In this document: piece after piece, positions 1 through 6,863 of the stretch
Layout of the letters: each line of letters opens with the position of its first letter
Position numbering within the stretch: the first letter of the stretch is position 1
DNA from: Pseudomonas putida
GTDB lineage: Bacteria > Pseudomonadota > Gammaproteobacteria > Pseudomonadales > Pseudomonadaceae
DNA length: 64,000 bases
Assembly: GCF_003228315.1 (NCBI RefSeq)
Contig: NZ_CP029693.1
Location: 1,860,001-1,924,000, forward strand
Direction of reading: 5' to 3'
Notes under the pieces: model-generated
The model's database searches: none
What the model was told of the DNA's origin: nothing
What the model saw: only the letters and a program-made list of their open reading frames with translations
Program-made: the position numbers and the translations under genes

Positions 1-4
1 CAGC

Positions 5-20
5 GTATCGAATTCAAGAC
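5..20 (+). promoter_or_regulatory. Candidate activator site A upstream of gcvH
   Basis: GTATCGAATTCAAGAC matches the perfect palindrome at 75-90 in 13 of 16 positions and lies exactly 70 bp before it. It is an imperfect inverted repeat. Reading it as an enhancer-binding-protein site is inference from position and similarity. Confidence 0.45.
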
Positions 21-74
21 TAATCATTCAAAACACGTCTGGCCCGGGCCTTGACCCCTCCTCCCCGCCTGCCT

Positions 75-90
75 GTATTGATTTCAATAC
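75..90 (+). promoter_or_regulatory. Candidate activator site B upstream of gcvH
   Basis: GTATTGATTTCAATAC is a perfect inverted repeat (7-bp arms around TT). It is centred about 100 bp upstream of the start site expected from the sigma54 promoter, a normal distance for an activator of the NtrC/TyrR type such as GcsR, which controls glycine-cleavage genes in P. aeruginosa. Confidence 0.5.
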
Positions 91-155
91 GACAGCTGCG
101 CACTCATCTATCTAAAATAAACTTAAGCCATTGTTTTTAAACAATTAAATCCAAC

Positions 156-171
156 TGGCATCGCCCTTGCT
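156..171 (+). promoter_or_regulatory. sigma54 (RpoN) -24/-12 promoter of gcvH
   Basis: TGGCATCGCCCTTGCT fits the RpoN consensus TGGCAC-G-N4-TTGCW with the invariant GG (157-158) and GC (169-170) separated by exactly 10 nt. Transcription should begin near 182, leaving a leader of about 50 nt before the gcvH ATG. Confidence 0.85.
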
Positions 172-232
172 ATCACTCCTGCAACCAAGCTCGTCACCCC
201 CGAGCCTGCCCAAAGAACAATAAGGAGTGGAT

Positions 233-616
233 ATGAGCGAATTGCGTTTTACCGTCGATCACGAATGGTTGCGTCTGGAGAGCGATGGTCTGGTTACCGT
301 CGGCATCACCGCCTTTGCCCAACAGGCGTTGGGGGATGTGGTGTTCGTGCAGCTCGCAGACCTGGGCACCTTCGATGCCGGCGTTGAGGTGTCGGTGGTG
401 GAGTCGGTCAAGGCCGCCAGCAGTATCTACATGCCGCTGGATGGGGAAGTGATCGAAGTGAACACGGAGCTGGATGGCAACCCGGAGCTGGTCAACGAAG
501 ACCCGATGGGCGAAGGCTGGTTTTTCCGCCTTCGCCCTCACGATGCAAGCGCCCTGCAGACCCTGCTCGACCAGGGCGCCTATGACCGTCTGATCCAGGA
601 CCAGGCCGACGCCTGA
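233..616 (+). CDS. gcvH: Glycine cleavage system H protein
   Basis: A 127-aa lipoyl carrier protein that shuttles the aminomethyl group of glycine between the P, T and L proteins of the cleavage system. The lipoylation motif ESVKAAS is present, with the acceptor at Lys60, and the length is normal for the family. ATG 233 is chosen because AAGGAG (222-227) sits 5 nt upstream; the GTG at 227 would overlap that ribosome binding site. Transcription is probably from the sigma54 promoter at 156-171. No gcvP or gcvT follows: the next gene is glyA, beyond a REP pair. In P. aeruginosa the GcsR-controlled operon contains gcvH2, gcvP2, glyA2, sdaA and gcvT2, so this looks like a reduced or rearranged version. 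Confidence 0.96.
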   Translation: MSELRFTVDHEWLRLESDGLVTVGITAFAQQALGDVVFVQLADLGTFDAGVEVSVVESVKAASSIYMPLDGEVIEVNTELDGNPELVNEDPMGEGWFFRLRPHDASALQTLLDQGAYDRLIQDQADA

Positions 617-633
617 GCACCCCATATCCCCCC

Positions 634-733
634 TGTAGGAGCGAGCCTGCTCGCGATGGACTTCAGAACGCCGCTGGGCATCTGGAGCCCCTCGTTATCG
701 TTTACGACCATCGCGAGCAGGCTCGCTCCTACA
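634..733. repeat. REPIN (REP inverted pair), 100-nt class
   Basis: TGTAGGAGCGAGCCTGCTCG at the left and its reverse complement at the right enclose a loop carrying CGTTATCGTTTACG near the right arm. It lies between gcvH and glyA. Confidence 0.95.
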
Positions 734-771
734 GGGAATCGTGATCCCAAGAACAATCAGAGGAAGTCGCC

Positions 772-2028
772 ATGTTCAGCAAACACGACCAGATCCAGGG
801 CTACGACGACGAACTGCTGGCGGCAATGAACGCCGAAGACGCGCGCCAGGAACACCACATAGAGTTGATCGCTTCGGAAAACTACACCAGCCGGCGCGTC
901 ATGCAGGCCCAGGGCAGCGGCCTGACCAACAAGTACGCCGAGGGTTATCCGGGCAAGCGGTACTACGGCGGCTGCGAGCATGTCGACGTGGTCGAGCAAC
1001 TGGCGATTGACCGCGCCAAACAGCTGTTCGGCGCCGACTACGCCAACGTCCAGCCGCACTCCGGCAGCCAGGCCAACGCCGCGGTGTACCTGGCGTTGCT
1101 GCAGGCCGGCGACACCGTGCTGGGCATGAGCCTGGCCCATGGCGGCCACCTGACCCACGGTGCCAAAGTGAGTTTTTCCGGCAAGCTCTACAACGCCGTG
1201 CAATACGGCATCGACACCGCTACAGGCCTGATCGACTACGACGAAGTGGAGCGACTGGCGCTCGAACACCAGCCGAAGATGATCATCGCCGGGTTCTCCG
1301 CCTATTCGAAGACTCTGGACTTTGCGCGCTTTCGCGAGATTGCCGACAAGGTCGGCGCGTACCTGTTCGTCGACATGGCCCACGTCGCCGGGCTGGTGGC
1401 GACCGGTCTGTACCCCAACCCGATTCCGTTTGCCGATGTGGTGACCACCACCACCCACAAGACCCTGCGCGGTCCCCGTGGCGGGCTGATCCTGGCACGG
1501 GCCAATGCGGAATTGGAGAAGAAGCTCAACGCCGCTGTGTTCCCCGGTGGCCAGGGCGGTCCGCTGATGCACGTGATCGCAGCCAAGGCGGTGTGCTTCA
1601 AGGAAGCGCTGGAGCCGGCCTTCAAGACGTATCAGGCGCAGGTGATCCGCAATGCCCAAGCCATGGCGAATGTGTTTATCAAACGCGGTTACGACGTGGT
1701 CTCCGGCGGCACCGACAACCATCTGTTCCTGGTCAGCCTGATTCGTCAGGGCCTGACCGGCAAGGATGCCGACGCCGCCCTCGGCCGCGCCGGCATCACC
1801 GTGAACAAGAACGCCGTGCCCAATGATCCGCAATCACCGTTCGTGACCTCCGGCCTGCGCATCGGCACCCCGGCCATTACCAGCCGTGGTTTCAAGGAAG
1901 CGCAGAGCATCGAGCTGGCGGGCTGGATCTGCGACATCCTCGACCATCTTGGCGATGCCGATGTCGAAGCCCAGGTGGCGCGGCAGGCGGCGGCGATGTG
2001 CAGTGATTTCCCGGTGTATCGCGACTGA
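772..2028 (+). CDS. glyA: Serine hydroxymethyltransferase
   Basis: A 418-aa cytoplasmic PLP enzyme interconverting serine and glycine with tetrahydrofolate, the main source of one-carbon units. The PLP lysine is Lys230 in [11 protein letters not shown], and the N-terminal [11 protein letters not shown] and [13 protein letters not shown] segments are typical. ATG 772 is preceded by AGGAAG (761-766). It lies 155 nt after gcvH with a REPIN between and no obvious terminator, so read-through from the sigma54 promoter is plausible. That would link glycine cleavage with serine formation from glycine. Pseudomonads often carry more than one glyA; this copy is probably the one tied to glycine catabolism (inference from its neighbour). 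Confidence 0.97.
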   Translation: MFSKHDQIQGYDDELLAAMNAEDARQEHHIELIASENYTSRRVMQAQGSGLTNKYAEGYPGKRYYGGCEHVDVVEQLAIDRAKQLFGADYANVQPHSGSQANAAVYLALLQAGDTVLGMSLAHGGHLTHGAKVSFSGKLYNAVQYGIDTATGLIDYDEVERLALEHQPKMIIAGFSAYSKTLDFARFREIADKVGAYLFVDMAHVAGLVATGLYPNPIPFADVVTTTTHKTLRGPRGGLILARANAELEKKLNAAVFPGGQGGPLMHVIAAKAVCFKEALEPAFKTYQAQVIRNAQAMANVFIKRGYDVVSGGTDNHLFLVSLIRQGLTGKDADAALGRAGITVNKNAVPNDPQSPFVTSGLRIGTPAITSRGFKEAQSIELAGWICDILDHLGDADVEAQVARQAAAMCSDFPVYRD

Positions 2029-2048
2029 TCTGCCGCGCACTGCTCTCC

Positions 2049-2148
2049 TGTAGGAGCGAGCCTGCTCGCGATGGACTCAGGAACACCGCGGGGCATCAGG
2101 TTTCCCGCGTTATCGTTGACGTCCATCGCGAGCAGGCTCGCTCCTACA
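2049..2148. repeat. REPIN, 100-nt class
   Basis: Inverted TGTAGGAGCGAGCC / GGCTCGCTCCTACA ends with a conserved loop (CCCGCGTTATCGTTGACG next to the right arm). It lies between glyA and the dipeptidase gene, ending 64 nt before the latter. Confidence 0.95.
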
Positions 2149-2211
2149 GTTGGAGGTGCAGTGAATTTCCAGCCATGATGAGCGCTCGTGTACTCATGGA
2201 GGCCCGGCACG

Positions 2212-2973
2212 ATGCCACTTGCACCTCGCTCTTTGCTCCTGCTCCTTTGCCTGCCAGTGCTGGCCCATGCCGAAGACCGGCCCGAGCACATGGTCTACCT
2301 GCGCACCCTCGACCCCAGCATCGAGCAGGACATCCGCTACGCCAGCGCCCATAACTTCACCGGGCACCCGCTCGACGGCTACGCAGCGGCGGAGTGTCTG
2401 TTGTCGCAGGATGCGGCCAAGGCGCTGTCACGGGTGCAAACGGCGTTGAAGGCGCAGGGTTATGGCCTGAAGGTCTTCGACTGCTATCGACCGGCCAGGG
2501 CGGTGGCGGACATGGGCCGCTTCGCCACGGAACCGGGCGATCCGCGCAAAGCCGAGTTTTACCCGCAAGTGGACAAGCAGGACTTCTGGCGCCTGGGTTA
2601 CGTGGCGAGGGTTTCCAATCACTCCAAAGGCAGCACCGTCGACCTGACCATGACCGGTCCCGGTGCCCTGCCCGCTGCCAACTGGACGCCCTCGGCCACG
2701 CCGGTCGACTGCACCGCACCTTACGCCGAACGCTGGCACGACGGCGCCGTCGACATGGGCACCGGCTTCGACTGTTTCGACGAACGCGCCCACACCGACA
2801 CCACCCTGATCAACGCCACGGCCATGGAGAACCGCGAACGACTGACCCGCGCCATGGCGCAGGAAGGCTTCACTGGCTATTCCGCCGAGTGGTGGCATTT
2901 CACTTATACGCGGGACCCTTCGTTGAAGACCGTGATGGACTTCCCCATTACCCCGCTGGCGCCCAAGCCATGA
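2212..2973 (+). CDS. Periplasmic D-alanyl-D-alanine dipeptidase (M15D, DdpX/VanX-like)
   Basis: A 253-aa zinc peptidase that splits D-Ala-D-Ala. A signal peptide (MPLAPRSLLLLLCLPVLAHA) points to the periplasm. Zinc and catalytic residues are visible: SNHSKGSTVD (His137, Asp144), EWWHF (Glu226, His229) and the CYRPA arginine (Arg93). ATG 2212 is chosen for GGAGG (2198-2202) 9 nt upstream; an upstream in-frame GTG at 2188 lacks such a site. Its stop overlaps the next start (ATGA), so the two genes are translationally coupled. No VanHA-like genes are near, so a role in peptidoglycan D-Ala-D-Ala recycling or catabolism is more likely than glycopeptide resistance. Confidence 0.9.
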   Translation: MPLAPRSLLLLLCLPVLAHAEDRPEHMVYLRTLDPSIEQDIRYASAHNFTGHPLDGYAAAECLLSQDAAKALSRVQTALKAQGYGLKVFDCYRPARAVADMGRFATEPGDPRKAEFYPQVDKQDFWRLGYVARVSNHSKGSTVDLTMTGPGALPAANWTPSATPVDCTAPYAERWHDGAVDMGTGFDCFDERAHTDTTLINATAMENRERLTRAMAQEGFTGYSAEWWHFTYTRDPSLKTVMDFPITPLAPKP

Positions 2974-3686
2974 AGCGACTGTTCAAGGCCTGCGCCTTGC
3001 TGCTGTTACCCGCCTTCGCCGTGGCCCAGGGACTCGATGACAGCCGGCAACTGATCGTGGTCACCAGCAAGGATTGGAACGCCATCGAAGCCACCGCCCA
3101 GCGTTATGAACGCCACGGCGCCGTCTTCGAAAAGTTCGAAGCGCCCTTTGCGGTGGTACTCGGCAAAAACGGCATGGGCTGGGGCAAGGGAATCGAGCCC
3201 ATCGATGCGTTTGCCGGGCCAATCAAGCAGGAAGGCGACGGCAAGGCCCCGGCCGGCATATTCAAGCTGGCAACGGCGTTTGGCTACGCCCCGACAGCAC
3301 AAACCCGACTGCCCTACCTTGAGCTGACACCGGCCATCGAATGCGTGGATGACAGCCAGTCCACGCGCTACAACCAACTGCTCGACGGCTCGACAGTGGC
3401 CCGGGACTGGAACAGTTCCGAACGCATGCGGCGCAGCGATGACTTGTACCGCCAGGGTATTTTCATCGAGCACAACACCCCTGCTTCACCGAACGCTGGC
3501 TCGTGCATTTTCTTTCATATCTGGCGCGGGCCCGTGACGCCGACCCGTGGTTGTACGGCCATGGATCCGGGAGATATTGCCCGTCTGTTCAGGTGGCTGG
3601 ACCCGCGTCAGTCCCCGTTGCTGGTGCAGTTGCCCGAGGCCGAATACGACCGTTTGCGCGGGCGCTGGCACCTTCCCGAACGTTGA
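2970..3686 (+). CDS. L,D-transpeptidase family protein (YkuD fold)
   Basis: A 238-aa exported protein with signal peptide MKRLFKACALLLLPAFAVA. The C-terminal part has the YkuD-type active-site pattern: a GSCIFFHIW segment followed by PTRGCTAM, where the Cys is the probable nucleophile. L,D-transpeptidases make 3-3 peptidoglycan crosslinks or attach lipoproteins, while some relatives act as carboxypeptidases. There is no LysM or other wall-binding domain. It overlaps the dipeptidase stop by ATGA, giving a two-gene cell-wall unit. The exact reaction cannot be told from sequence. Confidence 0.85.
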   Translation: MKRLFKACALLLLPAFAVAQGLDDSRQLIVVTSKDWNAIEATAQRYERHGAVFEKFEAPFAVVLGKNGMGWGKGIEPIDAFAGPIKQEGDGKAPAGIFKLATAFGYAPTAQTRLPYLELTPAIECVDDSQSTRYNQLLDGSTVARDWNSSERMRRSDDLYRQGIFIEHNTPASPNAGSCIFFHIWRGPVTPTRGCTAMDPGDIARLFRWLDPRQSPLLVQLPEAEYDRLRGRWHLPER

Positions 3687-4827
3687 TCATGCCGCTGGAA
3701 AGCGGTGCAAAACCTGTAGGAGCGAGCCTGCTCGCGATAGCGGTTGCTCCAGCAACATCTTCGTTGCCTGACACTCCGCTATCGCGAGCAGGCTCGCTCC
3801 TACAGGTTTGGTGAGTGAATGAAGCTACCCGGCGTTTGGCCAGGCGCAGTTTGCGCGCGGTCTCGACAAAGGGCGTCACCACCAGACTGTAGAGCGTCAG
3901 ATAACGCTCGTGATCGGCCTCGCCGGTGCCGAATCGAATAGCTTCGGGTTTGGACTGCGTGACGTAGAGCGTGCCGAACATCCAGTCCCAGAGTGACAGG
4001 TTGACCCCGAAATTCTTGTCGTGATGCCGAGGTGCATCGCTGTGATGGATCTGATGCTGCGCCGGGCTGTTGATCACGTGCTCGACCACCGGCCCGAACG
4101 ACAGCCAGACATGGCTGTGACGCAGGTTGGCTGCCAATGCGTTGAGGATGAACACCATGTAGGTCACGCCGAACAAGGTGTAGCGGCTGATCTCGCCACC
4201 ACAGGCGTACCAGAAAATGCCGGCGAAGGCGCCGAGGAAGATGATGTCGAGCAGTCGCTCGATCATTTTCTCGACGAAGTGAATCCGGCTTGCGGTGACG
4301 GGCACCATCACCGGCGCCGAATGATGAACCTTGTGAAAGGCCCACAGGTAGCGCGAGTGGTAGGCGCGATGGGCCCAGTAATGGGTGAAATCCTGTACCA
4401 GGAACACGCCCATGCCATACAGCAGGGACAGCCCCAGATGTTCCTCGACCTGAACCCGCGCGCCCCACAGGTGAGTGAAGAACCGCACGTAATCGCCGGA
4501 TCGCAATACATAGGGATCCACCAGCCCCACGACCGGCACCACCAGCACGACCTTGAGGATCGCGCGCACGAAGTAGTAGCGGCAATCGAGCAGCGCCGAA
4601 GGATGGAAATGCACCTGGTTGCCGCCGATGAACTGCCAGAACGTACGCGCATCGGTCAACCCGCGGGATTTGCGATAGCGGAACAGGCCGTAGGCAACGG
4701 CGTAAGAGGTGAAGAGAAAGGCGACGCAGAGGCGGCCATTGAGATCGAACAGGCCGAGGAACTGCTCGCTGATGGGCGCGATCAGCCATCTGAACAGGTA
4801 TTGGTAGAGTGGTGTGAGCACGTCCAT
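3589..4827 (-). CDS. Sterol desaturase / fatty acid hydroxylase family membrane protein with REP-encoded tail
   Basis: An integral membrane di-iron oxygenase-type protein. The histidine boxes HYWAHRAYH, HKVHH and HQIHH are visible, with hydrophobic spans before and between them. The domain ends around residue 330. There is then no stop until 3589-3591, so the last 80 or so residues are translated from the REPIN at 3715-3804 (RSEPARD and SRLAPTG are typical REP translations) and from the antisense of the L,D-transpeptidase 3' end (98 bp overlap). ATG 4827 has a G-rich site upstream; an alternative TTG lies at 4866. The substrate is unknown: lipid hydroxylation is the family norm, and bacterial members are rarely characterised. 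Confidence 0.8.
   Translation of the reverse strand: MDVLTPLYQYLFRWLIAPISEQFLGLFDLNGRLCVAFLFTSYAVAYGLFRYRKSRGLTDARTFWQFIGGNQVHFHPSALLDCRYYFVRAILKVVLVVPVVGLVDPYVLRSGDYVRFFTHLWGARVQVEEHLGLSLLYGMGVFLVQDFTHYWAHRAYHSRYLWAFHKVHHSAPVMVPVTASRIHFVEKMIERLLDIIFLGAFAGIFWYACGGEISRYTLFGVTYMVFILNALAANLRHSHVWLSFGPVVEHVINSPAQHQIHHSDAPRHHDKNFGVNLSLWDWMFGTLYVTQSKPEAIRFGTGEADHERYLTLYSLVVTPFVETARKLRLAKRRVASFTHQTCRSEPARDSGVSGNEDVAGATAIASRLAPTGFAPLSSGMINVREGASARANGRIRPRATAPATGTDAGPAT
3715..3804. repeat. REPIN, 90-nt class
   Basis: Inverted REP ends with a 90-nt span and a loop unlike that of the 100-nt class. It sits between convergent genes but inside the open frame of the minus-strand desaturase gene. Confidence 0.95.
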
Positions 4828-4898
4828 CAAAGGCTGCCCCCCGGGAATAATCTGCAGATCTGACAACTGGATGACCGAAAAAGGGATGACCGTATTTC

Positions 4899-4998
4899 TG
4901 TAGGAGCGAGCCTGCTCGCGATGGTCGTCAACGATAACGCGGGAAACCAGATGCCCAGCGGCGCTCTGGAGTCCATCGCGAGCAGGCTCGCTCCTACA
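4899..4998. repeat. REPIN, 100-nt class (loop inverted)
   Basis: The same ends and length as the elements at 634 and 2049, but the loop motif CGTCAACGATAACG is next to the left arm, so the whole element is in the opposite orientation. It lies upstream of the desaturase gene. Confidence 0.95.
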
Positions 4999-5090
4999 GG
5001 GAAGGCGTCGAGTGTAACAGGGAGTGTAGACGCTATTGCGGATGTTTCTTGTTCACAAACATGGAAACCGACGCAGAACCTGTGGGAGCT

Positions 5091-5170
5091 GGCTTGCCAG
5101 CGATGGCGTCGGCACTCCAAACATTGATGTCACCTGACACACCGTCATCGCCGGCAAGCCAGCTCCCACA
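5091..5170. repeat. REP pair of a second sequence family (80 nt)
   Basis: TGTGGGAGCTGGCTTGCCAG at the left pairs with CCGGCAAGCCAGCTCCCACA at the right. The head GTGGGAGC differs from GTAGGAGC of the main family. It lies immediately next to a main-family REPIN, downstream of chaC. Confidence 0.9.
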
Positions 5171-5207
5171 GGGATTGAGTACACCCACTTAGCAGTGCGT
5201 TGGCCTA

Positions 5208-5930
5208 TCAGGGATTTTTCGCCGCCAGCAGTGAGGCTTCGATTTCCTCGGCCACCAGGCTCTCGATGCGGTTCATGTTGCGGTCACGAATGCCCTGCTC
5301 GCGCAGCATGGTCACGGTGCGAAACAGGTATTGCGCCGCCGAGCCCCAATGCCCCGCCGCGCGCGCCAGCACCTGTGCGACCTGGTCCATCGGCAGCTTG
5401 CCGGCATAGGCCTTGCCGTCGCGCGTGGCGACAAAGGCCAGGGCGCGCAGCGGCCCGGATTCGGTTTTCACCGTGATCCAGCGCGCGATATTGGTGGGTG
5501 GGTTGGCGTCGATTTCCCGGGCCAGCAGCAGGGCAATTTGCCTGAAATGATCCTGCGCGGGCAAGCGGAAGGCCACGCCCTGGCAGCTGCCACCGCGGTC
5601 GAGGGCCAGCATCAGCGCCGGCAGTTCGCGGGTGCCGCGCCAGCGGGTCAGGGTCAGGCAGAACGAGCGGTGCCAGCCATACGCGGTGGCGCTGCGCCGC
5701 TCGTCGAATTCGAATTCCGGGTTCCAGATCAACGAACCGTAGGCGAACACCCAGAGATCCTGCGGTGAGTATTGCCGCAGCAAGTCCGCGGCCATCGCCT
5801 CGAATTCGGCCGGAGTGTGTTCGAAGGTGCCGGGTTCGGGCCCGGGGTCGGGCTCAAACCGCTCTACGTGCGCGACCAGCTCCGCCGTCAGGTTGCGCCT
5901 GACGGATGCGCGGGGTTTGCCTGCGTCCAT
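5208..5930 (-). CDS. ChaC-type gamma-glutamylcyclotransferase
   Basis: A 240-aa cytoplasmic enzyme of the ChaC family, which breaks glutathione into 5-oxoproline and Cys-Gly. The substrate loop VFAYGSLIWNPEF (about residues 61-73) is diagnostic, and Glu139 in LLAREI is the likely catalytic acid. The length is slightly above the usual value because of an N-terminal extension of about 50 residues. ATG 5930 has GAGGCGG just upstream. It is flanked by REP pairs at its 3' end and a nitrilase gene on the other side, with no clear operon. Confidence 0.9.
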   Translation of the reverse strand: MDAGKPRASVRRNLTAELVAHVERFEPDPGPEPGTFEHTPAEFEAMAADLLRQYSPQDLWVFAYGSLIWNPEFEFDERRSATAYGWHRSFCLTLTRWRGTRELPALMLALDRGGSCQGVAFRLPAQDHFRQIALLLAREIDANPPTNIARWITVKTESGPLRALAFVATRDGKAYAGKLPMDQVAQVLARAAGHWGSAAQYLFRTVTMLREQGIRDRNMNRIESLVAEEIEASLLAAKNP

Positions 5931-6017
5931 ATCCGCCTCTCAATATGGATCCCAAACAATGGATGGACCTTGAAGACTAGCAGCCTGTGGCGATGGGGCT
6001 GCTCCAGGCACCGACCG

Positions 6018-6863
6018 TCAGTCGAGCGAACTGTCCATCCCGTACAGCTGCGGGCGGCGGTCGCGGTGCAGGTCATTGCGCTCACTGATGCGTTTGTTGC
6101 GGGCCTCGGCAAGGTTCAGGGTGGCCAGCAATATCTGCTCACCGCCCTGCTCCGCCGGCCCGGCCAAGGGGTAACCATCGGCATCGACGATCACCGAACC
6201 TTGCACCCAGCTCACGCCACGCTCATGGCCATGACGGTCGCAGGCGGCGATGAACATCCGGTTGACCGAGGCATTGGCCTGCACCCGCAGGACTTCCGCC
6301 GGGCGTTCGGTCAGCGGCCGAGGGCCGTCCGGCCAATTGACCGGTGCACAGAGCAGGTCCGCGCCGGCCAACGCCGGCAAGCGCACCCACTCGGGGAATT
6401 CCAGGTCGTAGCAAATCAGCATGCCGATGTGCCCGTGGACCGTGTCGATGACCGGCGGTGCGGCATCGCCAGCGCTGAAGATCTCCTTTTCGGCATCCCA
6501 CAGATGCGCCTTGCGGTACACCGCTCGCACACCCTGGGCATCGATCAGCGCCGCACTGTTGGCCAGTTCATCGCCGTCCAGGCGCTCACAGAAACCGCCC
6601 ACCACGACAAGGTTCAACTCCCGGGCCAAGGCCTGCCACAGCTGCAGGGTCGGCCCTTCGCAGGTTTCCGCCAGGGCCAGGGCTTCGTCGCGGCCTTCGA
6701 ACACGTAACCGCTCTGCACCAGCTCCGGCAGTACCACCACCTGGGCGCCCTGCAGGGCGGCCGAGCGGATCGCCCGCTCGGTCAGGGTGCGGTTGTAGGC
6801 GAGGTCGCCGATTTTCGGTGCCAGTTGGCAGCAGGCAACCACCGTATTTTTTGCACTGTTCAA
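6018..6863 (-). CDS. Carbon-nitrogen hydrolase (nitrilase superfamily)
   Basis: A 281-aa amidase-fold protein with the Glu-Lys-Cys triad visible as Glu47 (LPELVQSGY), Lys118 (YRKAHLW) and Cys151 (LICYDLEFPE). The superfamily hydrolyses amides, carbamoyl groups or nitriles. The proposed start is TTG 6863, which overlaps the stop of the upstream permease (TTGA) and has GGAGAC 7 nt before it, implying translational coupling. Pairing with an NCS1 permease suggests it processes a nitrogen compound that the permease imports, such as a carbamoyl or ureido compound (inference). The specific substrate cannot be assigned. Confidence 0.88.
   Translation of the reverse strand: MNSAKNTVVACCQLAPKIGDLAYNRTLTERAIRSAALQGAQVVVLPELVQSGYVFEGRDEALALAETCEGPTLQLWQALARELNLVVVGGFCERLDGDELANSAALIDAQGVRAVYRKAHLWDAEKEIFSAGDAAPPVIDTVHGHIGMLICYDLEFPEWVRLPALAGADLLCAPVNWPDGPRPLTERPAEVLRVQANASVNRMFIAACDRHGHERGVSWVQGSVIVDADGYPLAGPAEQGGEQILLATLNLAEARNKRISERNDLHRDRRPQLYGMDSSLD

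Larger units (their letters stand above)
1..232 (+). other. gcvH upstream regulatory region
   Basis: No credible gene lies here. The stretch holds a sigma54-type promoter (156-171), two related 16-bp palindromic sites (5-20 and 75-90) and a small A/T-rich palindrome TTGTTTTTAAACAA at 131-144. The layout (two sites roughly 100 and 170 bp upstream of the expected transcription start) is what an enhancer-binding activator of sigma54 RNA polymerase needs. The window begins inside this region, so more sites may lie upstream. Confidence 0.7.

Noticed and set aside
194..625. 143-codon minus-strand frame opposite gcvH
   Set aside because: Mirror frame of a well-supported gene; no ribosome site, no family resemblance.
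757..1833. 358-codon minus-strand frame opposite glyA
   Set aside because: Long only because of high G+C codon usage on the plus strand; composition (His, Gln and Val rich) is typical of antisense frames.
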